Positions 44,092 through 53,542 are shown, numbered from the stretch's first letter. The stretch is 62,214 nt of DNA from JAUWTJ01 sp965603015 (GCA_965603015.1 CBFDBJ010000011.1:1-62214); one strand, 5' to 3'. Notes: generated from the letters alone by a model not told the origin. A program made the numbers and translations.

Positions 44092-44619
44092 TCATAACAG
44101 CCCTCCCCGGACAAGAGAAGCGCCAAGCAGCGTCACAATAACGGCAAGCACAAGGTCTGCACGGGTCAGATGCTGAATCCAGGTCGCCGCCTTCATCTTG
44201 GCATCCCGGTCCTGAGTGACGAGAGCCTGATTGCTGCCCGGCTGCAATTTTCCTTGCAACGTAGGCCGGAAAATGAAACTGATGAGGCCGCCATTGATGA
44301 CCAGAAGGACCCAGATGCCAAACATCACCCACAGAGTCCGCCCGTAACTGTCAGCCATGGACAGACCGTCCGAATTCAACATGCCGTTCATTTGCAGGCG
44401 CAGCACTCCGGTGATTAATATGAGCGCCAGGGAGACCCAGACCAGAACCAGAAATCTGTTGGAGGTCTTCTCTCCCATGATCTGCGCCTGGGCCGGGGGA
44501 ATTGAGGCCTGCGCCGGAGCCAGAACAAACTCCATGGCAACAGCGCCTCCGACATAAACAGCAACGGACAGGTCATGGACAAAGGCCATCGTCAGAACAA
44601 TCCAGTCGTACCCAGTCAT
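44092..44619 (-). CDS. Small four-helix membrane protein (paralogue 2, CopD-like)
   Basis: A 175-aa integral membrane protein. Helix 1 contains VHDLSVAVYVGGAVAMEFVLAP, matching the adjacent smaller paralogue (His, then YVGGA, ME and AQAS in register). Further hydrophobic spans are about 56-77, 95-120 and 150-170. The ATG at 44619 follows GGAG at 7 nt; a longer reading from 44658 is not supported. In ethylbenzene-dehydrogenase-type systems the third subunit is a periplasmic heme b protein. These two proteins are too small and too hydrophobic to be that, so they may be membrane partners for electron transfer. That is inference. Confidence 0.6.
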   Translation of the reverse strand: MTGYDWIVLTMAFVHDLSVAVYVGGAVAMEFVLAPAQASIPPAQAQIMGEKTSNRFLVLVWVSLALILITGVLRLQMNGMLNSDGLSMADSYGRTLWVMFGIWVLLVINGGLISFIFRPTLQGKLQPGSNQALVTQDRDAKMKAATWIQHLTRADLVLAVIVTLLGASLVRGGLL

Positions 44620-44673
44620 AGTGTCAACTCCTGCACTCTTTACTCGGCACCCTTCCAATCAATCCCCGTTTGA

Positions 44674-46101
44674 TCAATCCTTGTGCCAGTCATCAAAGTG
44701 ATTTCTGATTTGGTCGGTGATGAGGAACGGCTTGTCATCACCGGCGTGGAATTTCTTGTAATAGTCCTCGTCTACATGATGGACCTGCAGGGAGAACTTG
44801 GCTCTGACCGGAGAGATATAGGCCGGCGCGCACCCGTAATGCTCGGCGATGTAGGCAATCGTGTCTGTCGCCGCATCGACGACCCAGTCAGGAATATGCG
44901 CCTTGGGATGCTCCATGATGCGGGCGAGCGTTTCTTCCTTGAACGGCCCGCCGCTTGTCTCGGCCTGGTTGTCGTCCCTTGTGAGAACGCCGTGCGATCC
45001 ATAGCGCGCGGCCATCACATGGTCGACCGCCGATCTTGCCGTTGGAAACCAGGGTGAGGGAACGCAGACCGCCTCCATCACATCCTTCAGGCCAATACAG
45101 CTGGCTGCTCTTGAGGGGTTGCGGTCAAGATCGCGCTCAACGAAGGAGAACCCGAGCCCGGCGGCGACGTCCGGATAGGCGCCGAGCAACATATCGTCGG
45201 AATAATTGCCGAGTGTCCAACCACCCAGACCGAGCGCTTCGCAGGCCAAGCGCATATTCTGGACAACGGCGCCCGCCTGACTGGTGTGCAGCATCAAAAC
45301 CAGCTCGTCAAACACCGGCATCGGAAAACCAACCTCAAGGAAGCCAGGCCGGATCCATTGATCACAGCCGGCAGGCTTGTTGCCGTTTACATCTTCCAGA
45401 TAAAAGCCCGAGAAATGATATGACGACAGTAGCAGGTTGACCCATTCCCGCCCGAGATCACCGACGGGAAGGAACCAGGTGCTGCCTGGACGATTGAGAT
45501 TATATTGCAGTGCGCCCATGGGCCGAACGTTATGTGTTCCGGGCGGCGCTGTGCTCCAGTCGACGTCCGGTCTGGCGTCCGATACATGAATGAGCCCGGT
45601 GCGATACCAGTTCAGCACCTTCCAGTAATCATCCGGGCCTTCGATCTCGACCGGTTTGGACCGGGCGAGGCCGGGGCGATAAAGATCGACCCCCCGATCA
45701 CTGATAATCAACAGATCGACTGAGTGATCGTTGCTTGATCCCGGCGCCGTGCGTCCGGCCCAATAGATCAGACTGGAAAGATCTCCGTTGACCGGAATAT
45801 CCGCCGCGACCATTCCGTTGGGGCCAAGGCCCGCCCAGGCAATGATCGCCTCCTCAACTTCTGTGAGGGGAACCGGTTCTTTTTCTGACGCGAAAGAAAG
45901 CGGGCCTTCCTTCTGGTGTGCCGTCCCGCCGCTGGACCAATCGAAAGTCTCGTCGGTTCCGGTTTCGCTTTTGTAACCGAGCCCGACACGGCGCGTTCTC
46001 AGCGTCGACAGCAAATTGAAAACACTGGGGGTTGCTTCAAAGGCGCGGGCCAGAGCGGCCTGTTCCTGCGGCGTAATTTCAATGGGCTTTTCATCGCTCA
46101 T
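44674..46101 (-). CDS. Nitroreductase-fold protein overlapping the alpha1 gene
   Basis: A 475-aa protein that is roughly twice the length of a standard nitroreductase. Nitroreductase-like signatures are present: an N-terminal LSTLRTRRVGLGY segment, VPLTEVEEAIIAWAGLGPNG (about 77-96), and GAVVQNMRLACEALGLGGWTLG (about 290), equivalent to the FMN-binding helix of the family. Between and after them are stretches I cannot assign, including SYHFSGFYLEDVNG and VRAKFSLQVHHVDEDYYKKF near the C-terminus. No signal peptide is present. Its ATG overlaps the alpha1 stop by 4 bp, so its stoichiometry is tied to that subunit. A flavin-dependent electron-transfer or substrate-redox partner is possible. Confidence 0.6.
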   Translation of the reverse strand: MSDEKPIEITPQEQAALARAFEATPSVFNLLSTLRTRRVGLGYKSETGTDETFDWSSGGTAHQKEGPLSFASEKEPVPLTEVEEAIIAWAGLGPNGMVAADIPVNGDLSSLIYWAGRTAPGSSNDHSVDLLIISDRGVDLYRPGLARSKPVEIEGPDDYWKVLNWYRTGLIHVSDARPDVDWSTAPPGTHNVRPMGALQYNLNRPGSTWFLPVGDLGREWVNLLLSSYHFSGFYLEDVNGNKPAGCDQWIRPGFLEVGFPMPVFDELVLMLHTSQAGAVVQNMRLACEALGLGGWTLGNYSDDMLLGAYPDVAAGLGFSFVERDLDRNPSRAASCIGLKDVMEAVCVPSPWFPTARSAVDHVMAARYGSHGVLTRDDNQAETSGGPFKEETLARIMEHPKAHIPDWVVDAATDTIAYIAEHYGCAPAYISPVRAKFSLQVHHVDEDYYKKFHAGDDKPFLITDQIRNHFDDWHKD

Positions 46102-48866
46102 GACGACAGCCTTTCCACTTCAACATAAACAGCACGGTCAGCCGGCACCGGCTGCCAGCCAAACGGCAGATACCTCAAATGGCCATAGCGACTGACGAGG
46201 TGCAGCCACTTGACCATGCCGGGCTCAACTGAATTTGGACCTTTCCAGCCCTCGAACATGTGGGGTTCCCATCCATTGTAGATGACAATCTGCCCCGGCA
46301 TGATTCGTCCGGCTATCTTGGCCCTTATTTTTGCGGATCCTCGATCGTTCCTGATTTCAATCAGGTCCCCATCCTCAATGCCATATTTCTTCGCGTCAAC
46401 TCGCGAAAGTGTCGCAAGCGGTTCAGCCCGGTGCGTTCCCGCCAGCACCTTGTTGCCCATGCCCGAGGCATGGATGGTCCAGCGCGAATGGCCCGAGGTC
46501 AGGAGAAGCGGATAGTCACCGCCCATTTGCGGCGGGTTCTTGTGCTTGACGAGATCCTCGTCGGCTTCAGCAAACCATGGATGGTCAATGAGGAACTGGG
46601 CCCGGCGTGTCAGCGTTGGAAACGGAACAAAGTTTTCCGTATGCCATGTGAAGGCTGTCACCGGTTCATCCTTCTTTACATCCGTTGCAAGCGAAAGCCC
46701 CGGTGCAAACATGCCGAGACCGGTAAAGCGGATCTGACCCTTTTCCCTGAGTTCCGCCAGGCTCGCATTGCGCGGCAAGGTGCCCGCTTCAATCGAGTCC
46801 TGCAGCCATTCGTTGATGATATCTTCTTCATTCGACCAGGTACCATTTGCCGTGAAGGTCTCACCAAGCCCGCGAAGGGTCTTTGGCTGGCGGCGCCCGT
46901 CCTGATAGTCGAGACAGCCCTGCTCCTTGCCCTGCTCCTCGACCTTTTGTGAGAGCAGCGAGAAGATTTCCCATTCGGTTTTCGCCTCGCCCTGCGGTGG
47001 CACCGCCTGATCCGAAAATCCCAGGGAAAAACTGTGCGTGATCGCATATTGCAAATTGGGCCGCTCATATTGCATTGCTGCCGGAAGCACAATATCGGCC
47101 TGCATCGCTGTTGCACTCATCCGGTTGTCAACAACGACGATCTTGTCAAGGGTCGGCCACAGCGTATCCAGCAGCCCTGAGGCTCCGCCGCGCTGCCTTC
47201 GGATCGGGTTGGTCGCCACGCAGAACAAAACAGAAGGGTCGGTGCCGGAGCCCGGTTTGACGAGGCCGCCCCACCAGCCACGGCGCACAGCATCGTCGAG
47301 GTATTCCTCGAACGAGCGCTTCATTTCCGGGTCGGACCAGGCCGCGTTATTCCAGGTCTCGTCATACCCGCAGTGATAATAGTGGAAGAAGGCGGGCGGC
47401 GAAGCTGTGCCGGAAACCAGACCGCGCTGCAGCAGTTCATAGCCCAGAATTTCATCCGTCGCATCAGGGCTTTGTTCTTTTAGCTTGGCCATCGCATCAT
47501 CAATCCCGTCCATCACGCGGATGGTTTCCATGACGCCCTTTTTCTGCTTCATGCCCCAGAGTTGATAGCCATCAAGTCCGGCCAGTGCGAGCCCCTGGAT
47601 GCCGGTCCCCTTGCGGCCCCAATTGCCCGACAGCGCCAGCACAAGACACATGGCGCGTTCCATCAGATCGCCGTGGTAATATTTCGCGGTGTTAAAGCCT
47701 TCGAGGATCTTGGTGCGTTTGGAGGCAATCGTGCGCGCCAGCTCGCGAATGACATCCGGATGGACGCCGCAAATCTCTGAGGCCAGTTCCGGCGTATAAT
47801 CCTGAAGTCGTTCACGCATCAGTTCCCAGACCGTCGTGACCGCAATCGTTGTTCCGTCCAGCGCTGTCAGCTCCCAGGTGCCTTCAAGCGCCGGTTTGAT
47901 GGCGCCAGGATCAAGTGTGTCTCTGGGCGCAAGGACCAGCGCATCGGTTTTGGTATCCCACCAGTAGAACTGATCTTCCGGGGCATGGCTGTCGATATCA
48001 TTGCCGCGAATAAACCGGCGCGTCTTCGCGTTGACGAGAAGCGGAAGGTCGGTCTGGGCAAGGACAAAATCCTCATGATAGAGATTTTCATCGATCATGA
48101 CCTTGCACATGCCCAGCGCGAAGGCAGCATCGGTCCCGGCCTTGACCGGAACGTATTTGTCGGAGATGACTGCCGAGGCGCTGTAGTCAGGCGCAATGGT
48201 TACGACTTCCGACCCGTTGTAGCGCGCCTCGGTTATGAAGTGGGCATAGGGGATGGAGGTGTAGACCGGATTGGAATGCCAGATCAGCAGACATTCACCA
48301 TTGAAGGTATCATCCTGGCTGGAGGCGCAAGAAAACTTGCCGAAGGTGATGTGATGACCGGCGGGGAAATCATGGATGAGGCCGTTCGCATCGAGTGTCA
48401 CTGCGCCAATGAGACCGGCGAACCGCAGATAGGCGGCTTGCGTCAGCAGTCCGCCTTCCACAGTCTCCTCAAAGACGACCGACTCTGGACCTTCCAGGTC
48501 AATGGCCTCGACGACCGCTTCGGCAACCTCTGTCAGCGCCTCATCCCAGGAGATCTGCTCCCACTTTCCCTCGCCGCGCTCACCGGCCCGCCTTAAGGGA
48601 TAAAGCAGACGGTCAGGACCTTCGATCTGCTGGCTCCAGGCGCTGCCTTTCTGGCAGGCCATCGGGTTCATGTCGGGAACATCGGGATTAATCTGTTCGA
48701 AAAGCGCAGACGGCTCCTCAAACAGCACCTTGCCATCCGCGCTATAGACCCGATAGGAACAGGTCGCCAGACAGTTCAGGCAATGGGTGCCGAAAGTGAC
48801 GTTGTCCCAGGACCAACGATCCCGGTACTGACTTCCACTTGTGCGTTTGTCCGGGGGAGATGCCAC
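46098..48866 (-). CDS. Type II DMSO reductase family molybdoenzyme, alpha subunit (alpha1)
   Basis: A 922-aa Mo-bis(MGD) catalytic subunit related to ethylbenzene/steroid C25 dehydrogenase and nitrate reductase. The FS0 cluster motif is H-x3-C-x3-C-x34-C (HCLNCLATC ... MACQKG), the standard type II form. The likely Mo-ligand Asp is in DANGLIHDFPAGH. The cofactor-binding stretches are LIWHSNPVYTSIPYAHF and GNWGRKGTGIQGLA. Length fits the family. No twin-Arg signal is seen. I chose GTG at 48866, preceded by GAGGGAG at 6 nt; the TTG at 48881 is the alternative. It is the most divergent of the four alpha subunits, has no beta gene of its own, and sits between the chaperone and the nitroreductase-like gene. 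Confidence 0.85.
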   Translation of the reverse strand: MASPPDKRTSGSQYRDRWSWDNVTFGTHCLNCLATCSYRVYSADGKVLFEEPSALFEQINPDVPDMNPMACQKGSAWSQQIEGPDRLLYPLRRAGERGEGKWEQISWDEALTEVAEAVVEAIDLEGPESVVFEETVEGGLLTQAAYLRFAGLIGAVTLDANGLIHDFPAGHHITFGKFSCASSQDDTFNGECLLIWHSNPVYTSIPYAHFITEARYNGSEVVTIAPDYSASAVISDKYVPVKAGTDAAFALGMCKVMIDENLYHEDFVLAQTDLPLLVNAKTRRFIRGNDIDSHAPEDQFYWWDTKTDALVLAPRDTLDPGAIKPALEGTWELTALDGTTIAVTTVWELMRERLQDYTPELASEICGVHPDVIRELARTIASKRTKILEGFNTAKYYHGDLMERAMCLVLALSGNWGRKGTGIQGLALAGLDGYQLWGMKQKKGVMETIRVMDGIDDAMAKLKEQSPDATDEILGYELLQRGLVSGTASPPAFFHYYHCGYDETWNNAAWSDPEMKRSFEEYLDDAVRRGWWGGLVKPGSGTDPSVLFCVATNPIRRQRGGASGLLDTLWPTLDKIVVVDNRMSATAMQADIVLPAAMQYERPNLQYAITHSFSLGFSDQAVPPQGEAKTEWEIFSLLSQKVEEQGKEQGCLDYQDGRRQPKTLRGLGETFTANGTWSNEEDIINEWLQDSIEAGTLPRNASLAELREKGQIRFTGLGMFAPGLSLATDVKKDEPVTAFTWHTENFVPFPTLTRRAQFLIDHPWFAEADEDLVKHKNPPQMGGDYPLLLTSGHSRWTIHASGMGNKVLAGTHRAEPLATLSRVDAKKYGIEDGDLIEIRNDRGSAKIRAKIAGRIMPGQIVIYNGWEPHMFEGWKGPNSVEPGMVKWLHLVSRYGHLRYLPFGWQPVPADRAVYVEVERLSS

Positions 48867-48877
48867 ATGTTTCTCCC

Positions 48878-49552
48878 TCAAGACCGAAGATGTTGCATAT
48901 CTGCTTTTGCGAAACCGGCGGTTGTTTTAGCGGCCCATACCCAGAACGGCATGGTCTCCGCAGCTTCCACCTTCGCAGCAAACTCCTGCAACCAATCGAC
49001 AAACTGGCGCTCAAGAAAGTCATCCTGAGCGCGGTGGAACGAAACACCAAGACGCGGCGACGGAGACGCTGCCTCCTTGAAAGCGAGATACTGCATAAAT
49101 TCACATTCCGTCGCCAGATGGTCGGGCGGCCGTGGATCGTCAGGCGTTGTTGTCAGCCCGAAGTATTCAAAAAACCGGGCGACTTCTTCCATCTTCTTGC
49201 GCCGATCAACGCCGCCATAGGCGCCGCCAACAATAGGTGCCGGGGGACCATCGCCGCTGCCGACATCAAACAGCCTGATATACTCAGCCTGAAAATCCTC
49301 AGCGCTGACAGAGCCATCAAGGGAGGCCTCACCAAAATCGAAATCATAGGCGAGCAACTCTGCGGCCTCGCGCAGCTTTTCCGGCCACTTGCCGTCCACC
49401 GCCAGCTGATGCGCATCGGCATCCGGAGCAATAAACAGCTTGCCCAGGGTCTGATAGACCCCCGAGCGTGCCGTGATCTCGTTGTCCTCGATTTCAACAT
49501 CTTTGGCCAGATCACCATCGATCTTCAACCCATCAAGTGAATATACAAACAT
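48878..49552 (-). CDS. TorD/DmsD-family molybdoenzyme chaperone
   Basis: A 224-aa all-helical chaperone that guides cofactor insertion into the molybdoenzyme and its assembly (EbdD/NarJ role). Family features are YQTLGKLFIAP at about 33, the EDFQAEYIRLFDVG segment (about 85-98), RKKMEEVARFFEYFGL, and the histidine-containing PDHLATECEFMQYLAFKE (about 140-160). It lies 31 bp after the beta gene and 11 bp before alpha1, so it could serve both alpha2 and alpha1. A second chaperone is present with alpha4. Confidence 0.85.
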   Translation of the reverse strand: MFVYSLDGLKIDGDLAKDVEIEDNEITARSGVYQTLGKLFIAPDADAHQLAVDGKWPEKLREAAELLAYDFDFGEASLDGSVSAEDFQAEYIRLFDVGSGDGPPAPIVGGAYGGVDRRKKMEEVARFFEYFGLTTTPDDPRPPDHLATECEFMQYLAFKEAASPSPRLGVSFHRAQDDFLERQFVDWLQEFAAKVEAAETMPFWVWAAKTTAGFAKADMQHLRS

Positions 49553-49583
49553 CGTTACTCAAGCTCCCGTTTAACCAATTAAA

Positions 49584-50618
49584 TCAGTCAGCCGCATTGA
49601 TCAGAGCCGGATCCGCTGTAAAGGGGCCGAGCAATTCTTCCCACTTGTAGGCGATCAGGGTTTTCATCAGATCGGACTCCTTGCCTTCACGCCTCTTGTC
49701 CATTTCGCTCTGAAGAGTCTTCAGGGCACCATGAACGTCCGGCCCAAAGAGACCTTCAAGATATTCCGGAGGAATGCGTGACTTGTCGGTATTGATGGAC
49801 ATGTCCTCATTGAGCGGATGCGGCGACAGCGGCGGAATGTAATAGACATTCGGCCGTGTGCCATATTCAGGATGAAGCGGCAGGGCAATCTTGTGTTCAT
49901 GGACCAGCCGGTTCACCGGACTGCCGACTTCATCAAGCCAGCCGACAAAGACCGCGCGGCCTGGACACTGCCGCACGCAGGCAGGAGCAACCCCGGCTTC
50001 GATCCGCGGGAAGCAGCCGATGCAATGTTGCGCGACATTTTTCTCCTCGTTGAAGTAGATCTTCTTGTAGGGACACGCTGCCATGCAGTCCTTGCTGCCC
50101 TTGCAGACATCCTCGTCTCGTAGCACCAGGCCGTCATCGCGCTTGTACATCGCCTTGGACGGACAGGCCTCGACACAGGCAGGCTTGGTGCAGTGATTGC
50201 AGAGACGCGGCATGTAGAAATAGTAGGAGTTCGGCCATTCGCCGGCGCCCTGATCCTCGTCCCAGTTCATCGCCCAGCGCCCTTCCCGCGGTGCCTGAGG
50301 TTCAAGATGTTTCTTGCCGGCCGAACCGCCGTAGAACACTTCCTCGTGGTTGAAATCGAAACCGCCGCCAAAATCCGCCGGAGTCGGTGTTTTACCCGGG
50401 GAAAGTTTGCCGTCGGCGTCATAGCCGCCGCCCATATCTTCCCAACCGCGCGGCGTGCCTTCGCCTGGCTGCGTGTTCACCGAACACCACCACTGAGCCT
50501 TTTCGCTGTCGTCACGGGTCCACAGAACCTTGCACGCCACAGAACAGGTCTGACAGCCGATGCATTTATTCAAATCAACCACCCAGGCGATTTGATGTTT
50601 TTCTGATGCTGCGTTCAT
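49584..50618 (-). CDS. Iron-sulfur beta subunit of a type II molybdoenzyme
   Basis: A 344-aa electron-transfer subunit with four cluster motifs: CIGCQTCSVACK (residues 19-30), CNHCTKPACVEACP, CKGSKDCMAACPYKKIYF, and CIGCFPRIEAGVAPACVRQCPGRA. In the third motif the second ligand position is Ser (CKGS), where NarH has Trp, so this is probably a [3Fe-4S] cluster with three [4Fe-4S] clusters, as in NarH and EbdB. It overlaps the alpha2 stop by 4 bp (ATGA), with GGAGGAAG as ribosome-binding site, which pairs it with alpha2. It is the only beta subunit of the leftward operon and may also serve alpha1. Confidence 0.92.
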   Translation of the reverse strand: MNAASEKHQIAWVVDLNKCIGCQTCSVACKVLWTRDDSEKAQWWCSVNTQPGEGTPRGWEDMGGGYDADGKLSPGKTPTPADFGGGFDFNHEEVFYGGSAGKKHLEPQAPREGRWAMNWDEDQGAGEWPNSYYFYMPRLCNHCTKPACVEACPSKAMYKRDDGLVLRDEDVCKGSKDCMAACPYKKIYFNEEKNVAQHCIGCFPRIEAGVAPACVRQCPGRAVFVGWLDEVGSPVNRLVHEHKIALPLHPEYGTRPNVYYIPPLSPHPLNEDMSINTDKSRIPPEYLEGLFGPDVHGALKTLQSEMDKRREGKESDLMKTLIAYKWEELLGPFTADPALINAAD

Positions 50619-53410
50619 GACGCTTCCTCCACTTTCTCATAATCACACCTGGTCCAGCGCGATACGGGCACTGGCTGCCATTCAATCGGGAAGTAATTCA
50701 GATGGCCGTAGCCACCGGCGAACCCGATCCACTTCACCATCCCTGGTTCGGTCTCGTTTTCACCACTCCACTCCGTATACTGGAAGCCTGCCCAGCCGTT
50801 GTAGGATATGAGCTGGCCTGGTTTCACATTCGGCGCGATTTTGGTCCGAACCTTGAAATCACCAACGTCGTTGAAGACGCGAATAAGCTCGTCGTCCCCG
50901 ATACCGCGGGCTTTGGCGTCATCGGGATTGATCATGACATTCGGTTCGCCGCGGTGGGTCCCGAGGATCACCTCATTGGCCTGGTTCATGGCATGAATGG
51001 ACCAACGGTTATGTCCCGAAGTAATCCCGATGGGATAATCTCCGCCCGCCATCGGATTAGGCTTGTGCGTCGGCAGATGCTCTTCGGCTTCAAGGAACCA
51101 CTCGTGATCAATGTAGAACTGGGCCCGCCGCGCATAGGTGGGGAACGGGTCCCCGCCTTCGGTATGATTGCGGAACGGCACATGGGTCTTGTCCTTTTCA
51201 ATCGGTGAGGCCTGGGCCGAACCCATGCCGGTCACACCAAAGTCGACAAATCTCGCCGGGCCGTTTTCCCGCAGGCTTTCAAGGTTGGTACCCATTGGCA
51301 GTGTGCCGCAAAGAACCGAGTCCCGAACGCCTTCGTCGTTGATTTTCTCCTCATCCATATTACCATCTTCGTCTTCATAATATCCGCCCATGGTGAAGCG
51401 GCTGAGCAACTCGCCGATAACCCGCTTGTCGCCGGTATGAAGATCGTATTCCTCAATGCCCCGCTCTTTGGCCTTTTTGACGAACTTCTTAAGCAGGTGA
51501 TAGTAGATATTCCATTCAGACCTTGCCTCGCCTGGGGAATCTGCAGCCTTGTCGGACAGGTTGAGATTTAGGACGTGCGGTGTCGGAATACTGAACCCGA
51601 TCTTCTCATAGTGTTGAGCGGCAGGCAGTACATAATCTGCATACAGAGCGGTCTGACTGACGCGGAAGTCAATCGTGACAATCTTTTTCAGTTTTGGCCA
51701 CAGGGTCTCGAGCAGTGCCTTCTTGCCGCCGCGGGTCCGGCGCAGCATATTGCCGCCGCACTCAATCAAAACCCGGGGCGGGTCAACCGGCGGCCTTTTC
51801 CACCAGCCCGCCTCCATGGCTTCATCCATATACTCCTGGAAACCGCGCGGCAGGCTGTCATCGCCCCAACCTTTCGTATTCCAACGCTCACCATAACCGC
51901 AATGATTATACCAGAAGAGAGCCGGAATGGCCGCAAGCGGTTGCTCAGCCCCTTCGCCGAGACGCTGGGAATCGCGGATGGCAATCTCAAGCGTTGCCGA
52001 TGGATCTTTGTCCATAAATTCCTGGAACTGTGCTTCACGAGCCGCGATCACCATTGAGGCGGCCTGCGCCCCGGGCGCCGGTTTTTCGATAGCGATGAAC
52101 TGCCCTTCATGCATGCCAGAGGCCCAGCACCGGATGCCAGTGCCTTGCTTGCCCCAGTTGCCGGTCACACCAAGCAGCAGACACATGGCGCGTTCGATCA
52201 AGTCGCCGTGGTAAAACTTGCAGGCATTGTATCCGAGCATGATGTTCGTGCGCTTCGCCGCAACCATGCGAGCAATCAGACGGATCGTATCCGGGTGAAC
52301 GCCGGTAATCTCTTGCTGCTGCTCAGGGGTATATTTTGCATCGAGATGTTCCTTCAGCGCAACAAGAGCAGGGCGCACCTGAACCGTGGAACCGTCGGCA
52401 AGCTTGACATCAAAGGTGCCTTCAAGGGCGATCTGCAATCCGTTGAGGCGCATATCGCCGCGATCAGCCAGCTTTAGTCCGCTCGCCGGATCCCATTGAT
52501 ACATCTGATCCTCGCGGCCTGCGCCGGTGACATCCGTTTCGCGAAGGTAGCGCCGTGTATCGGTGCGAACCAGATAGCCAAGGTCGGTTTGCTCTCGCAT
52601 GAAGTCGTAGTCGGCAATGCCCTCTTCCAGAATGACCTGTACCATCGAGATGCCAAAGGCCGGATCTGTCGCGCCATTGATGGGAACCTGAATATCGGCA
52701 TGGAGGTGCGACGGATTAATGTCCGGTGAAATATTGATCACCTGGCACCCGTTGTAACGAGCCTCGGCGATGAAGTGATAGAACGGTATTCGGGTGAAGA
52801 CCGGGTTCATGTGCCAGATCAGAATGACCTCTGAATGGAACCAGTCATCAGCCGAAGAAACCGGCGAGAACTTGCCAAAGGTTTCATAAAGGCCAATGGA
52901 AAAATCATTGATGGAGCCGTTCAGATCAATGTCGCCGCCGCCAATGGTACCGAAAAACTTGTTGGTGGGATGAACAGTCGCGTATTCCGGCGTGCCCTCA
53001 TGGATCACCGTGTGGGGGCCGAACTCCTCAATGGCATCCAGCATGGACTCAGCGATATCATCCAGGGCGTCGTCCCAGCTGACGCGGTTCCATTTACCCT
53101 CGCCGCGCTCGCCGACTCTTTTGAGTGGATACAGAAGCCGGTCCGGACCATAGAGCGACTGGCTCCACGAGGCGCCCTTTTGGCAACCCATGGGATTAAA
53201 GTCTGGCACGCCCTCTTCAATGGTGTTGAAACTGCCCGCCTGTTCCTCACGCCAGACGATACCGTCCTTGACATAGACACGCATCGGGCAGCTGCCCGGG
53301 TAACAGTCGACGCAATGGGAGCCCCAATAAACCTCGTCCCACTGCCACTTGTCCCGATAAAGATCTTCCCAGCCTGAATAGATGGGATCCTTGTCTACTT
53401 TGGCATCCAT
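50615..53410 (-). CDS. Type II DMSO reductase family molybdoenzyme, alpha subunit (alpha2)
   Basis: A 931-aa molybdopterin catalytic subunit and first gene of the leftward operon. The FS0 motif is H-x3-C-x4-C-x34-C (HCVDCYPGSC ... MGCQKG), one residue longer than in alpha1. The predicted Mo-ligand Asp is in DLNGSINDFSIG. Then come LIWHMNPVFTRIPFYHF, KRTNIMLGYNACKFYHGDLIERA, ECGGNMLRRTRGGKK, and a molydopterin-dinucleotide-binding C-terminal domain from about 790. The N-terminus MDAKVDKDPIYSGWEDLYRD has no twin-Arg leader. The ATG at 53410 follows GGAGG at 10 nt; the longer start at 53512 would reach across the control region. It is the closest relative of alpha3. Substrate hydroxylation at a C-H bond is the likely reaction. 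Confidence 0.9.
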   Translation of the reverse strand: MDAKVDKDPIYSGWEDLYRDKWQWDEVYWGSHCVDCYPGSCPMRVYVKDGIVWREEQAGSFNTIEEGVPDFNPMGCQKGASWSQSLYGPDRLLYPLKRVGERGEGKWNRVSWDDALDDIAESMLDAIEEFGPHTVIHEGTPEYATVHPTNKFFGTIGGGDIDLNGSINDFSIGLYETFGKFSPVSSADDWFHSEVILIWHMNPVFTRIPFYHFIAEARYNGCQVINISPDINPSHLHADIQVPINGATDPAFGISMVQVILEEGIADYDFMREQTDLGYLVRTDTRRYLRETDVTGAGREDQMYQWDPASGLKLADRGDMRLNGLQIALEGTFDVKLADGSTVQVRPALVALKEHLDAKYTPEQQQEITGVHPDTIRLIARMVAAKRTNIMLGYNACKFYHGDLIERAMCLLLGVTGNWGKQGTGIRCWASGMHEGQFIAIEKPAPGAQAASMVIAAREAQFQEFMDKDPSATLEIAIRDSQRLGEGAEQPLAAIPALFWYNHCGYGERWNTKGWGDDSLPRGFQEYMDEAMEAGWWKRPPVDPPRVLIECGGNMLRRTRGGKKALLETLWPKLKKIVTIDFRVSQTALYADYVLPAAQHYEKIGFSIPTPHVLNLNLSDKAADSPGEARSEWNIYYHLLKKFVKKAKERGIEEYDLHTGDKRVIGELLSRFTMGGYYEDEDGNMDEEKINDEGVRDSVLCGTLPMGTNLESLRENGPARFVDFGVTGMGSAQASPIEKDKTHVPFRNHTEGGDPFPTYARRAQFYIDHEWFLEAEEHLPTHKPNPMAGGDYPIGITSGHNRWSIHAMNQANEVILGTHRGEPNVMINPDDAKARGIGDDELIRVFNDVGDFKVRTKIAPNVKPGQLISYNGWAGFQYTEWSGENETEPGMVKWIGFAGGYGHLNYFPIEWQPVPVSRWTRCDYEKVEEAS

Positions 53411-53492
53411 TTTAAAATATCCTCCACCGCAAATTTTCACGCAGGAACTTCTCACGCCTGATAGCACGCTAGCAGAGTATGGCATTTCGAAA

Positions 53493-53506
53493 TTGACATC
53501 GGTCAA
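53493..53506 (-). promoter_or_regulatory. FNR/FixK/Dnr-type binding box
   Basis: A perfect inverted repeat TTGAC-N4-GTCAA (TTGAC 53493-53497, GTCAA 53502-53506), matching the Crp/Fnr-superfamily TTGA(T/C)-N4-(A/G)TCAA form. Its centre is about 90 bp upstream of the alpha2 ATG, so a promoter with the site at about -41 would start near 53458. This implies that the nine-gene operon is switched on by low oxygen or nitric oxide/nitrate. Confidence 0.65.
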
Positions 53507-53542
53507 CGCCAACCGTGTATGCGCCTTACACCACGCACCTGA

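Noticed and set aside
48866..53410. Calling the alpha/beta genes a nitrate reductase (narGHJI)
   Set aside because: The beta and alpha sequences resemble NarH/NarG in cluster pattern, but the alpha subunits are about 300 residues shorter than NarG, and there is no narI and no nitrate transporter. The Asp-containing segment and context fit the dehydrogenase branch.
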